The position numbers and the translations under genes are program-made. From assembly GCF_029633865.1 (NCBI RefSeq), contig NC_079221.1, positions 5,052,594 to 5,116,593 of the forward strand: 64,000 bases of DNA, in the 5' to 3' direction. Source of the stretch: Lampris incognitus. Taxonomy: Eukaryota > Chordata > Actinopteri > Lampriformes > Lampridae. Of the stretch, positions 52,023 through 61,485 are shown piece by piece (the first letter of the stretch is position 1; the number at the start of each line of letters is the position of its first letter). The notes beneath the pieces were generated by a model. It made no database searches, was not told the DNA's origin, and saw only the letters and a list, made by a program, of their open reading frames with translations.

Positions 52023-52700
52023 TGATTGAGATGCATATAATGTTTTGGTGAATTCGTTTAGGCTTGTTTAACTCGAAACGATGACAATACTTCTTTGGTC
52101 AAAAGCAGCAACTGATCCGTACAAAACCTCTGTTGCCTGCAGTCATTCCAAAAAAACAAGTGACGAGATACATAAAAATATTAATAAATCCTTGTAAACG
52201 ACGGGAGAAAATGCATACACATTCAAAATGCATGAAGCAATAGCAACTATGCAAGGTTTCAGTTTATTCAAACTACATTTATTTCAATTTCAGCTCTTCC
52301 ATTATTTCAAGTCTCGTCTCGTCTCTCTTGTGTCCCATGTCTGTGATTGACAGGCCATGTCTCATTACAGTCCAGTCTGGGGTCCCAGTCACTTCAGCAC
52401 ACATTCGAGGGATGCAATGTCTCTTGGTGTATAGGGAATTCTACAAAAAGAGGAGGAAACAAAGAAGAAGAAGAAAGCACGTTATTACTTTTGCGCAACA
52501 ATTTTTACCCTGAACTGCTTCACTGCATTGCACGTTTCCTCTGCAGTGTATCACACATCACCTAGGAAACGGTGCAGTAATGAAATATTATCATTTATCA
52601 TCTCTCAGTGCTAATATATCAGGGTGTCATTCAGATGGTGTCATATCATATCGTGGCGCACGTTTTATTTTGTGGTCCACATCGAGAGCCTGTTATCGAA
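52023..52700. other. Intergenic; no gene
   Basis: Unassigned AT-rich DNA. Confidence 0.4.
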
Positions 52701-53110
52701 CATTTCTCACACGATGAGGTCTGACATCTGAGGAGTATTATTTCAGAATTAATTCTGGTTGGATGTGATATTCCGTCATTATTGTGTAAAATTCCCCATG
52801 GTTATTGTAATAATAATATTTTGCATATTGCTCGGCATTACTGTCACTTGTCAGCCGTTGTTTCTGTTGGCTGATGTGTGTGTGTGGGGAAAAAAATTCG
52901 TTTTATTATCACGTAATTTAAAACAAACCCCCTTCGGAGGGCCCAAATTATCCTACCTGAGTAATTGTATCTATCTAATTGCATTATTAATAATTGCGCC
53001 GGTGGCCACGAAAATGAAATATTGTAAATGGGGTGAATCGGGGTGTGGCTGCTCTTCAGCAATGTGAATTGGTGAAAGTATGGCAGAGCTGTGCCCCCGT
53101 CGCCTCCCTG
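52700..53110. promoter_or_regulatory. Candidate dlx1a upstream enhancer region (3)
   Basis: The densest homeodomain-site cluster in the window: CCTGAGTAATTGTATC, TATCTAATTGCATTATTAAT and AATTGCGCCGG at about 52955-53000, with TTATTATCACGTAATTTAAA just upstream and TAATAATAATATTTTGCATA near 52810. It lies 6.2 kb upstream of the dlx1a start. DLX and other homeoproteins bind TAATT cores, so auto- or cross-regulation is possible. Confidence 0.45.
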
Positions 53111-53860
53111 CAAATTTAGCGAATTTGAACAACTTGTAAATTTGCCCCTTTTGCCCCAATTGAACCGTAAGATAACGCGATCGATGAATCGATATCACAG
53201 TATAGCCTCGGACACTACCAGGCAATTTCTAGCCATGCGAATAAGCGTCGGTAAACAAACCAGTCCACATTTTGATGCAACGCTGAACGTGAAACGCGCG
53301 CGCGCGCGCACGCGCGCACGCGTGTCGACCTGATTGAGATGCATCTAGCAGGCGTTCTGCGAAATTACGAAGCAAAGGGCCGAATCTCTTCATCACCGCG
53401 GAATTAAGTGTTGAATACATTAAATACGGGTTATGTCACGTCGCTTTGTTTCCGCCGCAGCGAATGAGGGGGGGGGGGTCTTGATGCACGACGCTCAAGC
53501 GCGTGCGTTATTTCGGCAATTCCTCGCGGCCAGATATTTAGAACTAAGCTCGGGACCTCCTCCGCCGGAGCGATGGATGAATTAAATCCTCATCAAACTC
53601 AAATCTGCCAAATCATTAAAAAACCCTGAAATCCGACTGTTTAGGCTGTGGGTGTCGCGTGAGTGAAGAAAGGAAATGAAGCAAAAAAAAGGCAACAGTA
53701 TCCTGTGGGGACCCCCCCCCAATTAATAATATATTAATAATAATAATGTGTCATTGCCATATAGAGTCACGCGCACCGTGTTCTGCAGCGCGGCGTGACG
53801 CGGATAAAGACCTGCGTTCTCATTATGTACGCCGAACATATAGGCCCCGGCACGCGCAGG
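53111..53860. other. Intergenic; CG dinucleotide run, no gene
   Basis: Contains an alternating CG/CA run at about 53297-53322 with Z-DNA potential. The 53540-53640 stretch (GATGAATTAAATCCTCATCA, CAAATCATTAAAAAACCC) may be regulatory. No gene recognised. Confidence 0.45.
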
Positions 53861-53864
53861 GGAC

Positions 53865-54500
53865 GTATATGTTCGGTGTATATAATGTATGTAATGTATG
53901 TAATGCCGGTATATGTTCGGTTTATATAATGTACGTAATGTACGTAATGTGTGTAATGTATGTAATGCCGGTATATGTTCGGTTTATATAATGTACGTAA
54001 TGTACGTAATGTATGTAATGTATGTAATGTATGTAATGCCGGTATATGTTCGGTTTATATAATGTACGTAATGTACGTAATGTGTGTAATGTATGTAATG
54101 CCGGTATATGTTCGGTTTATATAATGTACGTAATGTGTGTAATGTGTGTAATGTGTGTAATGTATGTAATGCCGGTATATGTTCGGTTTATATAATGTAC
54201 GTAATGTACGTAATGTATGTAATGTATGTAATATATGTAATATATGTAATGTACGTAATGTATGTAATGTGTGTAATGTGTGTAATGTATGTAATGCCGG
54301 TATATGTTCGGTTTATATAATGTACGTAATGTACGTAATGTACGTAATGTATGTAATGTATGTAATATATGTAATGTACGTAATGTATGTAATGTGTGTA
54401 ATGTGTGTAATGTATGTAATGCCGGTATATGTTCGGTTTATATAATGTATGTAATGTACGTAATGTATGTAATGTATGTAATGCCGGTATATGTTCGGCG
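53865..54500. repeat. 9-bp repeat with higher-order units
   Basis: The basic unit ATGTACGTA/ATGTATGTA (9 bases) is grouped into higher-order blocks ending ATGCCGGTATATGTTCGGTT and TATATA, spaced mostly 62-71 or about 125 bases. Because 9 is a multiple of 3, it stays open in several frames (Met-Tyr-Val repeats). Confidence 0.95.
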
Positions 54501-55290
54501 AGTGTCACGGCGGAGCGTGGCACTATGGCAACTGAGGAGGGCCGTCCGTCACCGGACTAAAATGAAGTCTGTGACTCCTTCGCCCCCACCCCCACCCCCC
54601 CCACGCCCCCCTCCCCCACCCCCTCCGCCGCCACCACCACCCCTCTCTCTGCACCGGCTGCTAACCCTCAGGTGGAGAGCAGCAGCAGGTGTTAAAACAC
54701 TCAGCCGCGGACGGAGCTGCTCGCGCCTAATGAGCCCCGCCGCCTCGCCCCATCCACGCGGCGGTGGGGCTCCGTTTTTACCGTCGGCTGCCAGGCAGCG
54801 CGCCGCCGCCGCGGCTCGTGCAGGGCTCGTCCGCCGGACCAACGCTTATTACGCGAGGCTGGCCTGCGCAGGCCGAGCGAACGCACGAGCTCGGGCAGTC
54901 CGGGTTGAACGCGAACGGAAGCGGAGCGCGCGCTCAAACATGAATTATTGTTATTATCATTTCTCGCGGTCTCGCGGATCCGCACGTGCGAATAGCGCGA
55001 CGTTCCGCTGCGCGGCTCCGCCGGAGGTCCCGCGCTGCGGTGCAGGACGCGACGCCGCTGCCGCCCGCCAACTTCCGCCGGGGCGAGCGCGAGAAACCGC
55101 AGCGTCGAGGATGCGTTTCTGTTGCAGCTTGAGCCCCCTCCACCCACCCTCCTCCCCCCCCCTCCACCCCCTCCTCCACCCCCCCCCAAAAAGAGAATGA
55201 AACGAGTGCTGTCTGTAGGCCTCTGACACGCGCGTATTTTCTTTTTTACATCCCCGTTATTTTCCGCGAGAGTAACGGGGCCTAATTATT
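54501..55290. other. GC-rich intergenic DNA; no supported gene
   Basis: A CpG-rich block with a C-rich CCCCCACCC run (54580-54650). Long ORFs on both strands are Pro/Arg or Gly-rich products of composition. A promoter or upstream CpG island of the dlx cluster is possible. No transcript evidence. Confidence 0.4.
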
Positions 55291-55299
55291 TTAACCGTT

Positions 55300-56005
55300 T
55301 TATCTCCCCTCTCCTCTCCTCTTCCTCCCCTCTCCTCTCCTCTCCTCCCCTCTCCTCTTCCCCCTCTCCTCCCCTCTCCTCTCCTCCCCTCCCCTCTTCC
55401 CCCCTCTCCTCCCTCTCCTCTCCTCTCCTCCCCTCCCCTCTTCCCCCCTCTCCTCTCCTCTCCTCTCTTCTCCTCTTCCCCCCTCTCCTCCCCTCTCCTC
55501 CCCTCTCCTCTTCCCCCCTCTCCTCCCCTCTCCTCTCCTCTTCCCCCCTCTCCTGCCCCTCTCCTCCCCTCTCCTCTTCCCCCCCTCTCCTCCCCTCTCC
55601 TCTCCTCTCTTCTCCTCTCCTCCCCTCCCCTCTTCTCCCCTCTCCTCTCCTCCCCTCTCCTTTCCTCTTCTCCCTCCCCTCTCCTCTCCTCCCCTCCCTC
55701 CCCTCTCCTCTCCTCTCCTCTCATCTCCTCCCCTCTCCTCTCCTCTCCTCTCCTCTCCTCTTCTCCCCTCCCCTCTCCTCTCCTCTCCCCTCCTCTCCTC
55801 TCCTCTCCTCCCCTCTCTTCTCCTCTCCTCTCCTCTCCTCTCCTCCCCTCTCCTCTCCTCTCCTCCCCTCCCCTCTTCTCCCCTCTCCTCTCCTCCCCTC
55901 CCCTCTTCTCCCCTCTCCTCTCCTCCCCTCCCCTCTCCTCTCTCTCCTCTCCTCTCCTCCCCTCTCCTCCCCTCTCCTCTCCTCCCCTCTCCTCTCCTCT
56001 CCTCT
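55300..56005. repeat. ~700-bp polypyrimidine (CTCTC/CCCTC) array
   Basis: Almost pure C/T on the + strand, built from TCTCC, CCCTC and TCTTC pentamers and their mixtures. Strand asymmetric and able to form H-DNA. Arg-Gly-Glu repeat ORFs on the minus strand are artefacts. Confidence 0.98.
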
Positions 56006-56699
56006 AAGAGTTTTTGCTCCGCCGCTTCGCCAGTGTGCAGATATACTGTAATCGTGAGAAATAATGACAGTTATCAGTCGCACCCACCGAGTAACCATAA
56101 AAAAGTGCGTCCTCTGTTCTGGAAGATGATAATTATTGGTTGTACCGCTATTATGGTTCTGCTCGCTGATGGAGGAAACGCTGAAGCGCTCGTTTCCGGG
56201 GTAATTCCGCACAAATCACTTCAAATTGCCCTATTTTAGGGGACAAGATCATATTTTAAGGTTTTTTTTTTACCCCCCTCTCCCTTTTTATTCTCAAATT
56301 CAGAGATTCACAGTCCGCTGGCAAACTTGATATTGAGCGCAGCGAGGCCGGCTCCCGCATTTCGATCACGGGCACCGGGTCCGGGACTTGCTCCTTCTGG
56401 TTTCGGGGTGGGGGGGGGTGTTCGGGGTTCGGTCGTGCAGTTACACCGCTGCCTGTGAGTTGCTGCTCAGGTGGGGTGTGGGCACGCGGGTGGAGCGGAC
56501 TGGTGTGGTTTTCGTTGCTGCACGCGCACAGCGTAGCTACACACCGGCGCGAGGACGGTAGGCCGAATAACGGCGCGGCCACGAAGAAGAGACGAGGCGG
56601 TTCTGGTTCGAGCCGCGGACGCGTCCGGTTTTCCAGACGCGTGCGGCGGATTCACGCTCTGCTCTTCATCACATGACGCTTTTTTTAAGTAAGTGCAAA
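56006..56699. other. Intergenic; no gene
   Basis: Unique sequence with no recognised gene; CpG-rich from 56400 to 56660. Confidence 0.4.
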
Positions 56700-56719
56700 T
56701 CAGACGCTCTCTCTCCCTC

Positions 56720-56803
<84 letters not shown>
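56700..56803. repeat. (CT)n microsatellite
   Basis: About 100 bases of CT with a few CCCT interruptions. Confidence 0.98.
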
Positions 56804-56804
<1 letters not shown>

Positions 56805-57140
56805 GGCTGAAGACTATAGGAAACCTCTTTGTTGCGTAAAACTAGCTACCTGTACAAATCACCGTGTCTTCTTCTGTGGTTTAGGCCTATAGTCAGTCAG
56901 CAGGCTGCCGCAGCAGGCTGACCCTGTTTGAGTCGGGGGGGGGGGTCTCTGATTGTTATTTTCATTTTTTCCTTTTGGAAATCTCGGCCATTCGTTTTAA
57001 AAGACACTGTCTGTTGTTTTGTCCGTCGTCCATTCATCCAGATCAAGCGTTCAGGGATCATTAGTCTTGTGTGTGACGTGAGAGACCACCCCCCTCACCA
57101 CCCGGTCTAGTAGTACAACACTTGGATTCCTGCTAATCAA
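56804..57140. other. Intergenic; no gene
   Basis: Short unique stretch with no recognised element. Confidence 0.5.
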
Positions 57141-57144
57141 AGGA

Positions 57145-57962
57145 TCCCGTGTTTAACTTAACGTAACTTAATTTAATTTAATTCGACTTAAGTTAGCCTG
57201 ACTTAACTTCAGTTAATTCACTTAACTCGACTTAACCTCACTTAACTTCACTTGACTTAACTTGACTTGGCTTAACTTGATTTAACTTGACTTGACTTAA
57301 CTTGACTTGAGTTGACTTGACTTGGCTTAACTTGATTTAACTTGACTTGACTTAACTTGACTTGACTTGACTTGGCTTAACTTGATTTAACTTTACTTGA
57401 CTTGACTTGACTTGGCTTAACTTGATTTAAATTAACTTGACTTGACTTGGCTTAACTTGATTTAAATTAACTTGACTTGACTTAACTTGACTTGGCTTAA
57501 CTTGATTTAAATTAACTTGACTTAACTTGACTTGACTTGACTTAACTTGACTTGGCTTAACTTGATTTAACTTGACTTGACTTAACTTGACTTAACTTGG
57601 CTTAACTTGATTTAAATTAACTTGACTTAACTTGGCTTGACTTAACTTGACTTGACTTAACTTGATTTAACTTGACTTGACTTGACTTAACTTGACTTGG
57701 CTTAATTTGATTTAAATTAACTTGATTTAACTTGACTTAACTTGGCTTAACTTGATTTAACTTGACTTGACTTAACTTGACTTGACTTAACTTGACTTAG
57801 CTTGACTTAAGTTAACCTCACGTAACTTGACTTGGCTTGACTTAACTTGTCTTGACTTAACGTGACTTAAGTTAGCCTGACTTAACTTCAGCGAATTTAC
57901 TCAACTCGACTTAACCTCACTTAACTTGCCTTGACTTAACTTGACTCAACTCAGCGTAACTT
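57145..57962. repeat. CTTGA/CTTAA pentamer array (~800 bp)
   Basis: Built from the pentamers CTTGA, CTTAA, CTTGG and TTTAA, with a higher-order pattern around CTTGACTTGGCTTAACTTGA and TTTAA. Edge units are more diverged (CTCAACTCGACTTAACCTC). Ends at a poly-C run. Confidence 0.96.
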
Positions 57963-58955
57963 AACCCCCCCCCCCCCCCCATGTAAAGCTGAATTTGAAA
58001 AGTATTAAGAGATTCGTTTAACTAGACCATAAAAAACAAAACAAACAAAACAAAACAAACAAAAAACAAAACAAGAAAGGTTAAAGATGTGTAGGAGCGG
58101 ATTTGCCAGCTGTGAAACCCGTCCTAGCAGCAGCAAGTGGAGCGGATGTGACCTTTAGCAACGCTCCCTTCTTGCCCCCTCACGCGCCCTGTGTCATGAT
58201 ACGCCGCCGCAGACCACCGCCGCTACACCTTGCTATGAGGACGCGCACACACACACACACTTACACGTGACATTTCCCTCGCTCCAAGTCTCCATTAGCG
58301 TTGTGGTGGCTACATTGTCAAAAAGCACAAAAACAACACTAAGCAAAGGAAGAAACGAAAGAGAAACCCCCCCCCTCCTCCTCCATTGTTTTGGATCTCC
58401 TCCGCCTCGGCTGCGTGCTGAGACGCGTCATTACCTGAACCAGCAACCCTCCCAGCAAAGGCCAGCCGGCGCGGCGCGAGCGCCTCTTACCTGCGTTCCA
58501 TTGGCAGGTGGGACCGGGAGCGCGTGCCAAGGCAGGCGCTAATTAGGCGGATGATAATCGAAGCGAGTGTTATGCTAATGTGCCTTGTTTTATCGCCGGG
58601 CACTCGGAGGACGCCCGCGTGAGCGTTACGCGGTTTCGGTCGGTGAACCCGCCACGCTGGACGCGCCAGTCGTCCTCGAGCCGCTCAAATATCTAAATAC
58701 GGTTCGCGCGCCCCAAGCATCTCGCGCAGAGGAACCCGACAGGCTATGCACGCTCACAAAACCATCACGAACAATAGGCTGGATAATGGAGAATGATACA
58801 ATAATAATAATAATAATAATAATAATAATTAATAATAATGATTCGGTAAGGTTTTTGAAACTTGACATCGACGGCAAAAATCTGAGGTTTTTGTCATTTT
58901 TCTGGAGTTTATGGGGGGTTTTTTGGTTTTTTGTTGTGTTTTTTTTTTTTGGGGC
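57963..58955. promoter_or_regulatory. dlx1a: dlx1a distal promoter flank
   Basis: Holds GC-rich unique sequence (58380-58780), including GCGCTAATTAGGCGGATGAT (58536-58555) with a palindromic homeodomain core TAATTA and a nearby ATGATAATCG. An (ATA)n run at 58800-58840 separates it from the core promoter. Regulatory function is inferred from position and motif only. Confidence 0.4.
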
Positions 58956-59227
58956 CCCAACCCGGGGATCGCCAATGGGCATCCTTCTCGGATCGGGGGG
59001 ACCAATCAGCGACGGTCTCCGATGAATATTCATGACTCCCCGATTCAAACCTTTGAGCGAGTTTGCCTCGATCCGCAGCATCACACCTGGACTTTTCACG
59101 GAGGCAAACTGCATTTTCTTATGAATGGCAAGGCGAAAAAGCGGTTCCGCTTAAATTGGGCTCCGTCCTCCGCCCGGGTCATAGACGAACACGCGAAAAG
59201 GGCGCGAGGGAAGAGCCGCCGGAAGAC
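58956..59227 (+). promoter_or_regulatory. dlx1a: dlx1a core promoter / 5' UTR
   Basis: Contains CCAAT boxes (GCCAATGGG near 58971, ACCAATCAGC near 59000) and TGAATATTCATGAC at about 59021, then a 5'UTR-like stretch leading to the start. No canonical TATA box. The transcription start is not determinable but probably lies between 59010 and 59120. Confidence 0.55.
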
Positions 59228-59231
59228 ATGA
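59121..59231 (+). promoter_or_regulatory. 36-codon uORF overlapping the dlx1a ATG
   Basis: An ORF starting MNGKAKKRFRLNW ends at TGA 59229-59231, whose TGA overlaps the dlx1a ATG (59228-59230) as ATGA. The context of its own ATG is weak. If transcription starts upstream of 59121, ribosomes finishing it could re-initiate or be blocked at the dlx1a start. It is in a different frame from dlx1a. Confidence 0.5.
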
Positions 59232-59543
59232 CAATGACCACAATCCCGGAAAGTCTCGGCGGCCCCGTCTCAGGAAAATCCGTCTTCATGGAGTTTGGAC
59301 CCCCGAGTCAACAGATGTCTCCTTCCTCCTCCGTGGCGCACGGGCACTACCCCATGCACTGTCTGCACGCGGCGGGCCACGCGCAGCACGACGGCTCGTA
59401 CAGCCCGGCCTCGTCCTTCCCCCGGTCCCTGGCTTACCCGTACGTCAACTCCGTCGGCGGCCATTCCGCCAGCCCCTATCTCGGCACGGTGCAGACGTAC
59501 CAGAACAGCTCGGCCCTGACGCAGACGCGCCTAGAGGACGCAG
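59228..59543 (+). CDS. dlx1a: dlx1a coding exon 1
   Basis: ATG in context AAGACATGA, matching the conserved MTMTT start of DLX1. Ends with the donor GTGAGT at 59544 after a split Ala codon (phase 1). Encodes 105 whole codons, rich in Ser/Pro/Tyr/His, ending TQTRLEDA. Confidence 0.96.
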
Positions 59544-61072
59544 GTGAGTGTCGCCGCGGCCCCGCGACCCCTCGGCTCCGGCGACCCGCATGCATGCGCG
59601 CGTGTTTCCCGCGCGCCGTGTGCAGAAGGGTTTCTGCAGGACGGTTGTCGCTGCGCCCGAGGTGGGGGGGGGGGGGGGGAAGCGGCGCAGATGTTGAGGA
59701 ATTCGGCTTGGTAATTATTTATTGCGTAATGCTGTAAACAATGTATGCAATTAAGGATAATTATGCCTAAAGTACAGCCCCGTAAAACTTGCGCGGCGGT
59801 ATTCACCGCGGCGCAACGCAGTTGGCTGCAGCGGGTCTCCTCATTTTCTCTTTCTTCTTCTTCTTCTTTTTTAAAATTTTTTTTTGCTTTCTTTCCTACG
59901 CGTCCCTGCAGCACCAGAAGCGGAGAAGAACACGGTGGTGGAGGGCGGAGAGGTGCGGTTCAACGGCAAGGGGAAGAAGATCCGAAAGCCCAGAACCATC
60001 TATTCAAGTTTACAACTTCAAGCTCTCAACAGAAGATTTCAGCAAACCCAGTATCTGGCGTTGCCGGAGAGAGCCGAACTCGCCGCGTCCCTGGGTCTTA
60101 CCCAGACACAGGCAAGTCCACGTCGCCCTCATCAGCTCTGCACGCGCGGGGGGGGGGGTACCGTCACCTCTGTGCTCAGAGAACATTTAAAAATGTTGCT
60201 TTTCCTTTTTTTTCTTTCTTTTAATTAATGCCAAATGAGACGAGTGATGTGGAACATTAACACCCACGTGTTAATATGGCGGACTGGTTATAGTCCACCT
60301 TGGCCCCCGAATCAAATATGCAAACCGTTTGTGCAGTTTTATGAATTTCAACTGAATCCCTTCAAATTATAAAATGTTGGGAGCCTTCTTCAGGGTTGGC
60401 TGCTTTGTGAATCAAAAAGCCTAATCGATACACATCCTTGTCTGTTTTTTATAGGTAAGAATTTAGTTTTATTGGTGAAAATGTGGTTCTGTACACATCC
60501 TTGTCTGTTTTTTTATAGGTAAAAATTTGGTTTTATAGGTAAAAATTTGGTTTTATAGGTAGAAATTTGGTTTTATTGCTAAATATTTGGTTTTATAGGT
60601 AGAAATTTGGTTTTATTGGTAAAATTTTGGTTCTGTACACATCCTTGTCGGTTTTTCATAGGTAAAATTTTAGTTTTATTGGTAAAATTTTGGTTCTGCA
60701 CACATCCTTGTCTGTTTTTTTAATAGGTAAAAAATTTGGTTTTATAGGTGAAAAATTTGGTTTTATTGGTAAACATTTGGTTTTATACACACCCTTGTCC
60801 GTTTTTCTTTTTTTTTATAGGTCAAAATTTGGTTTCAGAATAAGCGATCCAAATTCAAAAAGCTGATGAAGCAAGGCGGCGGCCAGATCGACCCCGGCGC
60901 TTTGGCCAACGGCCGCGGACTTTCGGCCGGTTCTCCCACGGTGACGCCGGTCTGGAGCTCGCCGAGCGCCGTGAAAACGCCGGTGGGGACGCCGGGGTCT
61001 TACATCCCCAGCTACACCTCGTGGTACCCGACCACGCACCAAGAGTCTATGCAACAGCCTCAGCTCATGTGA
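59228..61072 (+). CDS. dlx1a: Homeobox protein Dlx1a (3 exons)
   Basis: DLX1 is a nuclear Distal-less homeodomain transcription factor acting in forebrain GABAergic interneurons, branchial arches and other tissues, and binding TAATT-type sites. Joined exons 59228-59543, 59912-60111 and 60821-61072 give 255 codons plus stop, the same length as human DLX1. Landmarks: N terminus [20 protein letters not shown] and [15 protein letters not shown]; homeodomain about residues 128-187 ([20 protein letters not shown], then [15 protein letters not shown] with Gln50 and WFQN intact); C terminus [20 protein letters not shown]. The 'a' suffix rests on synteny with hat1; dlx2a should lie in inverted orientation beyond the window end. 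Confidence 0.96.
59544..59911. other. dlx1a: dlx1a intron 1
   Basis: A GT-AG intron of 368 bases with a poly-G run at about 59664-59679 and a T-rich tract ending CGTCCCTGCAG. Confidence 0.95.
59912..60111 (+). CDS. dlx1a: dlx1a coding exon 2 (homeodomain part 1)
   Basis: Encodes [20 protein letters not shown] and the first two thirds of the homeodomain to SLGLTQTQ. The conserved reading frame places its end at CAG 60109-60111, so the donor is GCAAGT rather than GTAAGT (see findings). Confidence 0.95.
60112..60820. other. dlx1a: dlx1a intron 2 (GC-AG)
   Basis: A 709-base intron with donor CAG/GCAAGT and acceptor TTTTTTATAG. The 5' half is unique AT-rich sequence. From about 60430 to 60790 it is a tandem array whose units copy the acceptor and the first codons of exon 3. 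Confidence 0.85.
60430..60820. repeat. Tandem array derived from the exon 3 splice acceptor
   Basis: Blocks start at ACACATCCTTGTCTGTTTTT-type sequence (about 60434, 60498, 60642 and 60703) and contain ATAGGTAAAAATTTGGTTTT one to several times. The real junction at 60790-60835 has the same layout (ACACCCTTGTCCG, ATAG, then exon bases GTCAAAATTTGGTTTCAG). At least eight ATAGGT copies precede the true site. The repeated part thus includes coding-like bases for V-K-I-W-F. Confidence 0.9.
60821..61072 (+). CDS. dlx1a: dlx1a coding exon 3 (homeodomain helix 3)
   Basis: Starts [20 protein letters not shown], the DNA-recognition helix, followed by a Gly/Ser/Pro-rich tail and the conserved end [14 protein letters not shown] at 61070-61072. 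Acceptor TTTTTTTTATAG is the last of many similar sites. Confidence 0.96.
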   Translation, partial: VKIWFQNKRSKFKKLMKQGGGQIDPGALANGRGLSAGSPTVTPVWSSPSAVKTPVGTPGSYIPSYTSWYPTTHQESMQQPQLM

Positions 61073-61413
61073 ACGAGAGAGAGCGGGTACGCGCACCCCT
61101 GCAGACCCTCCACCCCGCCGTGGCTCATATCAGGAAGGACTGCGGGACCGGCACCACCCCTGGCCTGGCCCTGCACTGGCTTAATGAATGCACACAGATG
61201 TATCTCGGGAGTTTGCTTCCTATACGTTGCCAGCTGACACCGCGGCCTCCCCTCTCAACTGACGGAGGCGAGTCGGTGAGTAAGAGGGCCGAGACACTGA
61301 CCTGGCACCCCGCTCGCCCGAAGGCACGAAGTCCTTTACGAGTCCGTGACAAGGCAGCGGAAATGGCAAACAAATGGATTCTTCCGGCTGCTGTTCATCA
61401 AATCCTCTTTTGG

Positions 61414-61485
<72 letters not shown>

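Noticed and set aside
54304-55200. 298-residue ORF including Met-Tyr-Val repeats and an Arg/Pro-rich tail
   Set aside because: It joins a tandem array to GC-rich unique DNA with no recognisable domain; codon pattern follows base composition.
55257-56212. Arg-Gly-Glu repeat ORFs on the minus strand
   Set aside because: They are the complement of the polypyrimidine tract.
58585-59025. ORFs upstream of dlx1a
   Set aside because: They cross an (AAT)n run and promoter sequence and have no domain; only the short uORF at 59121 was kept.
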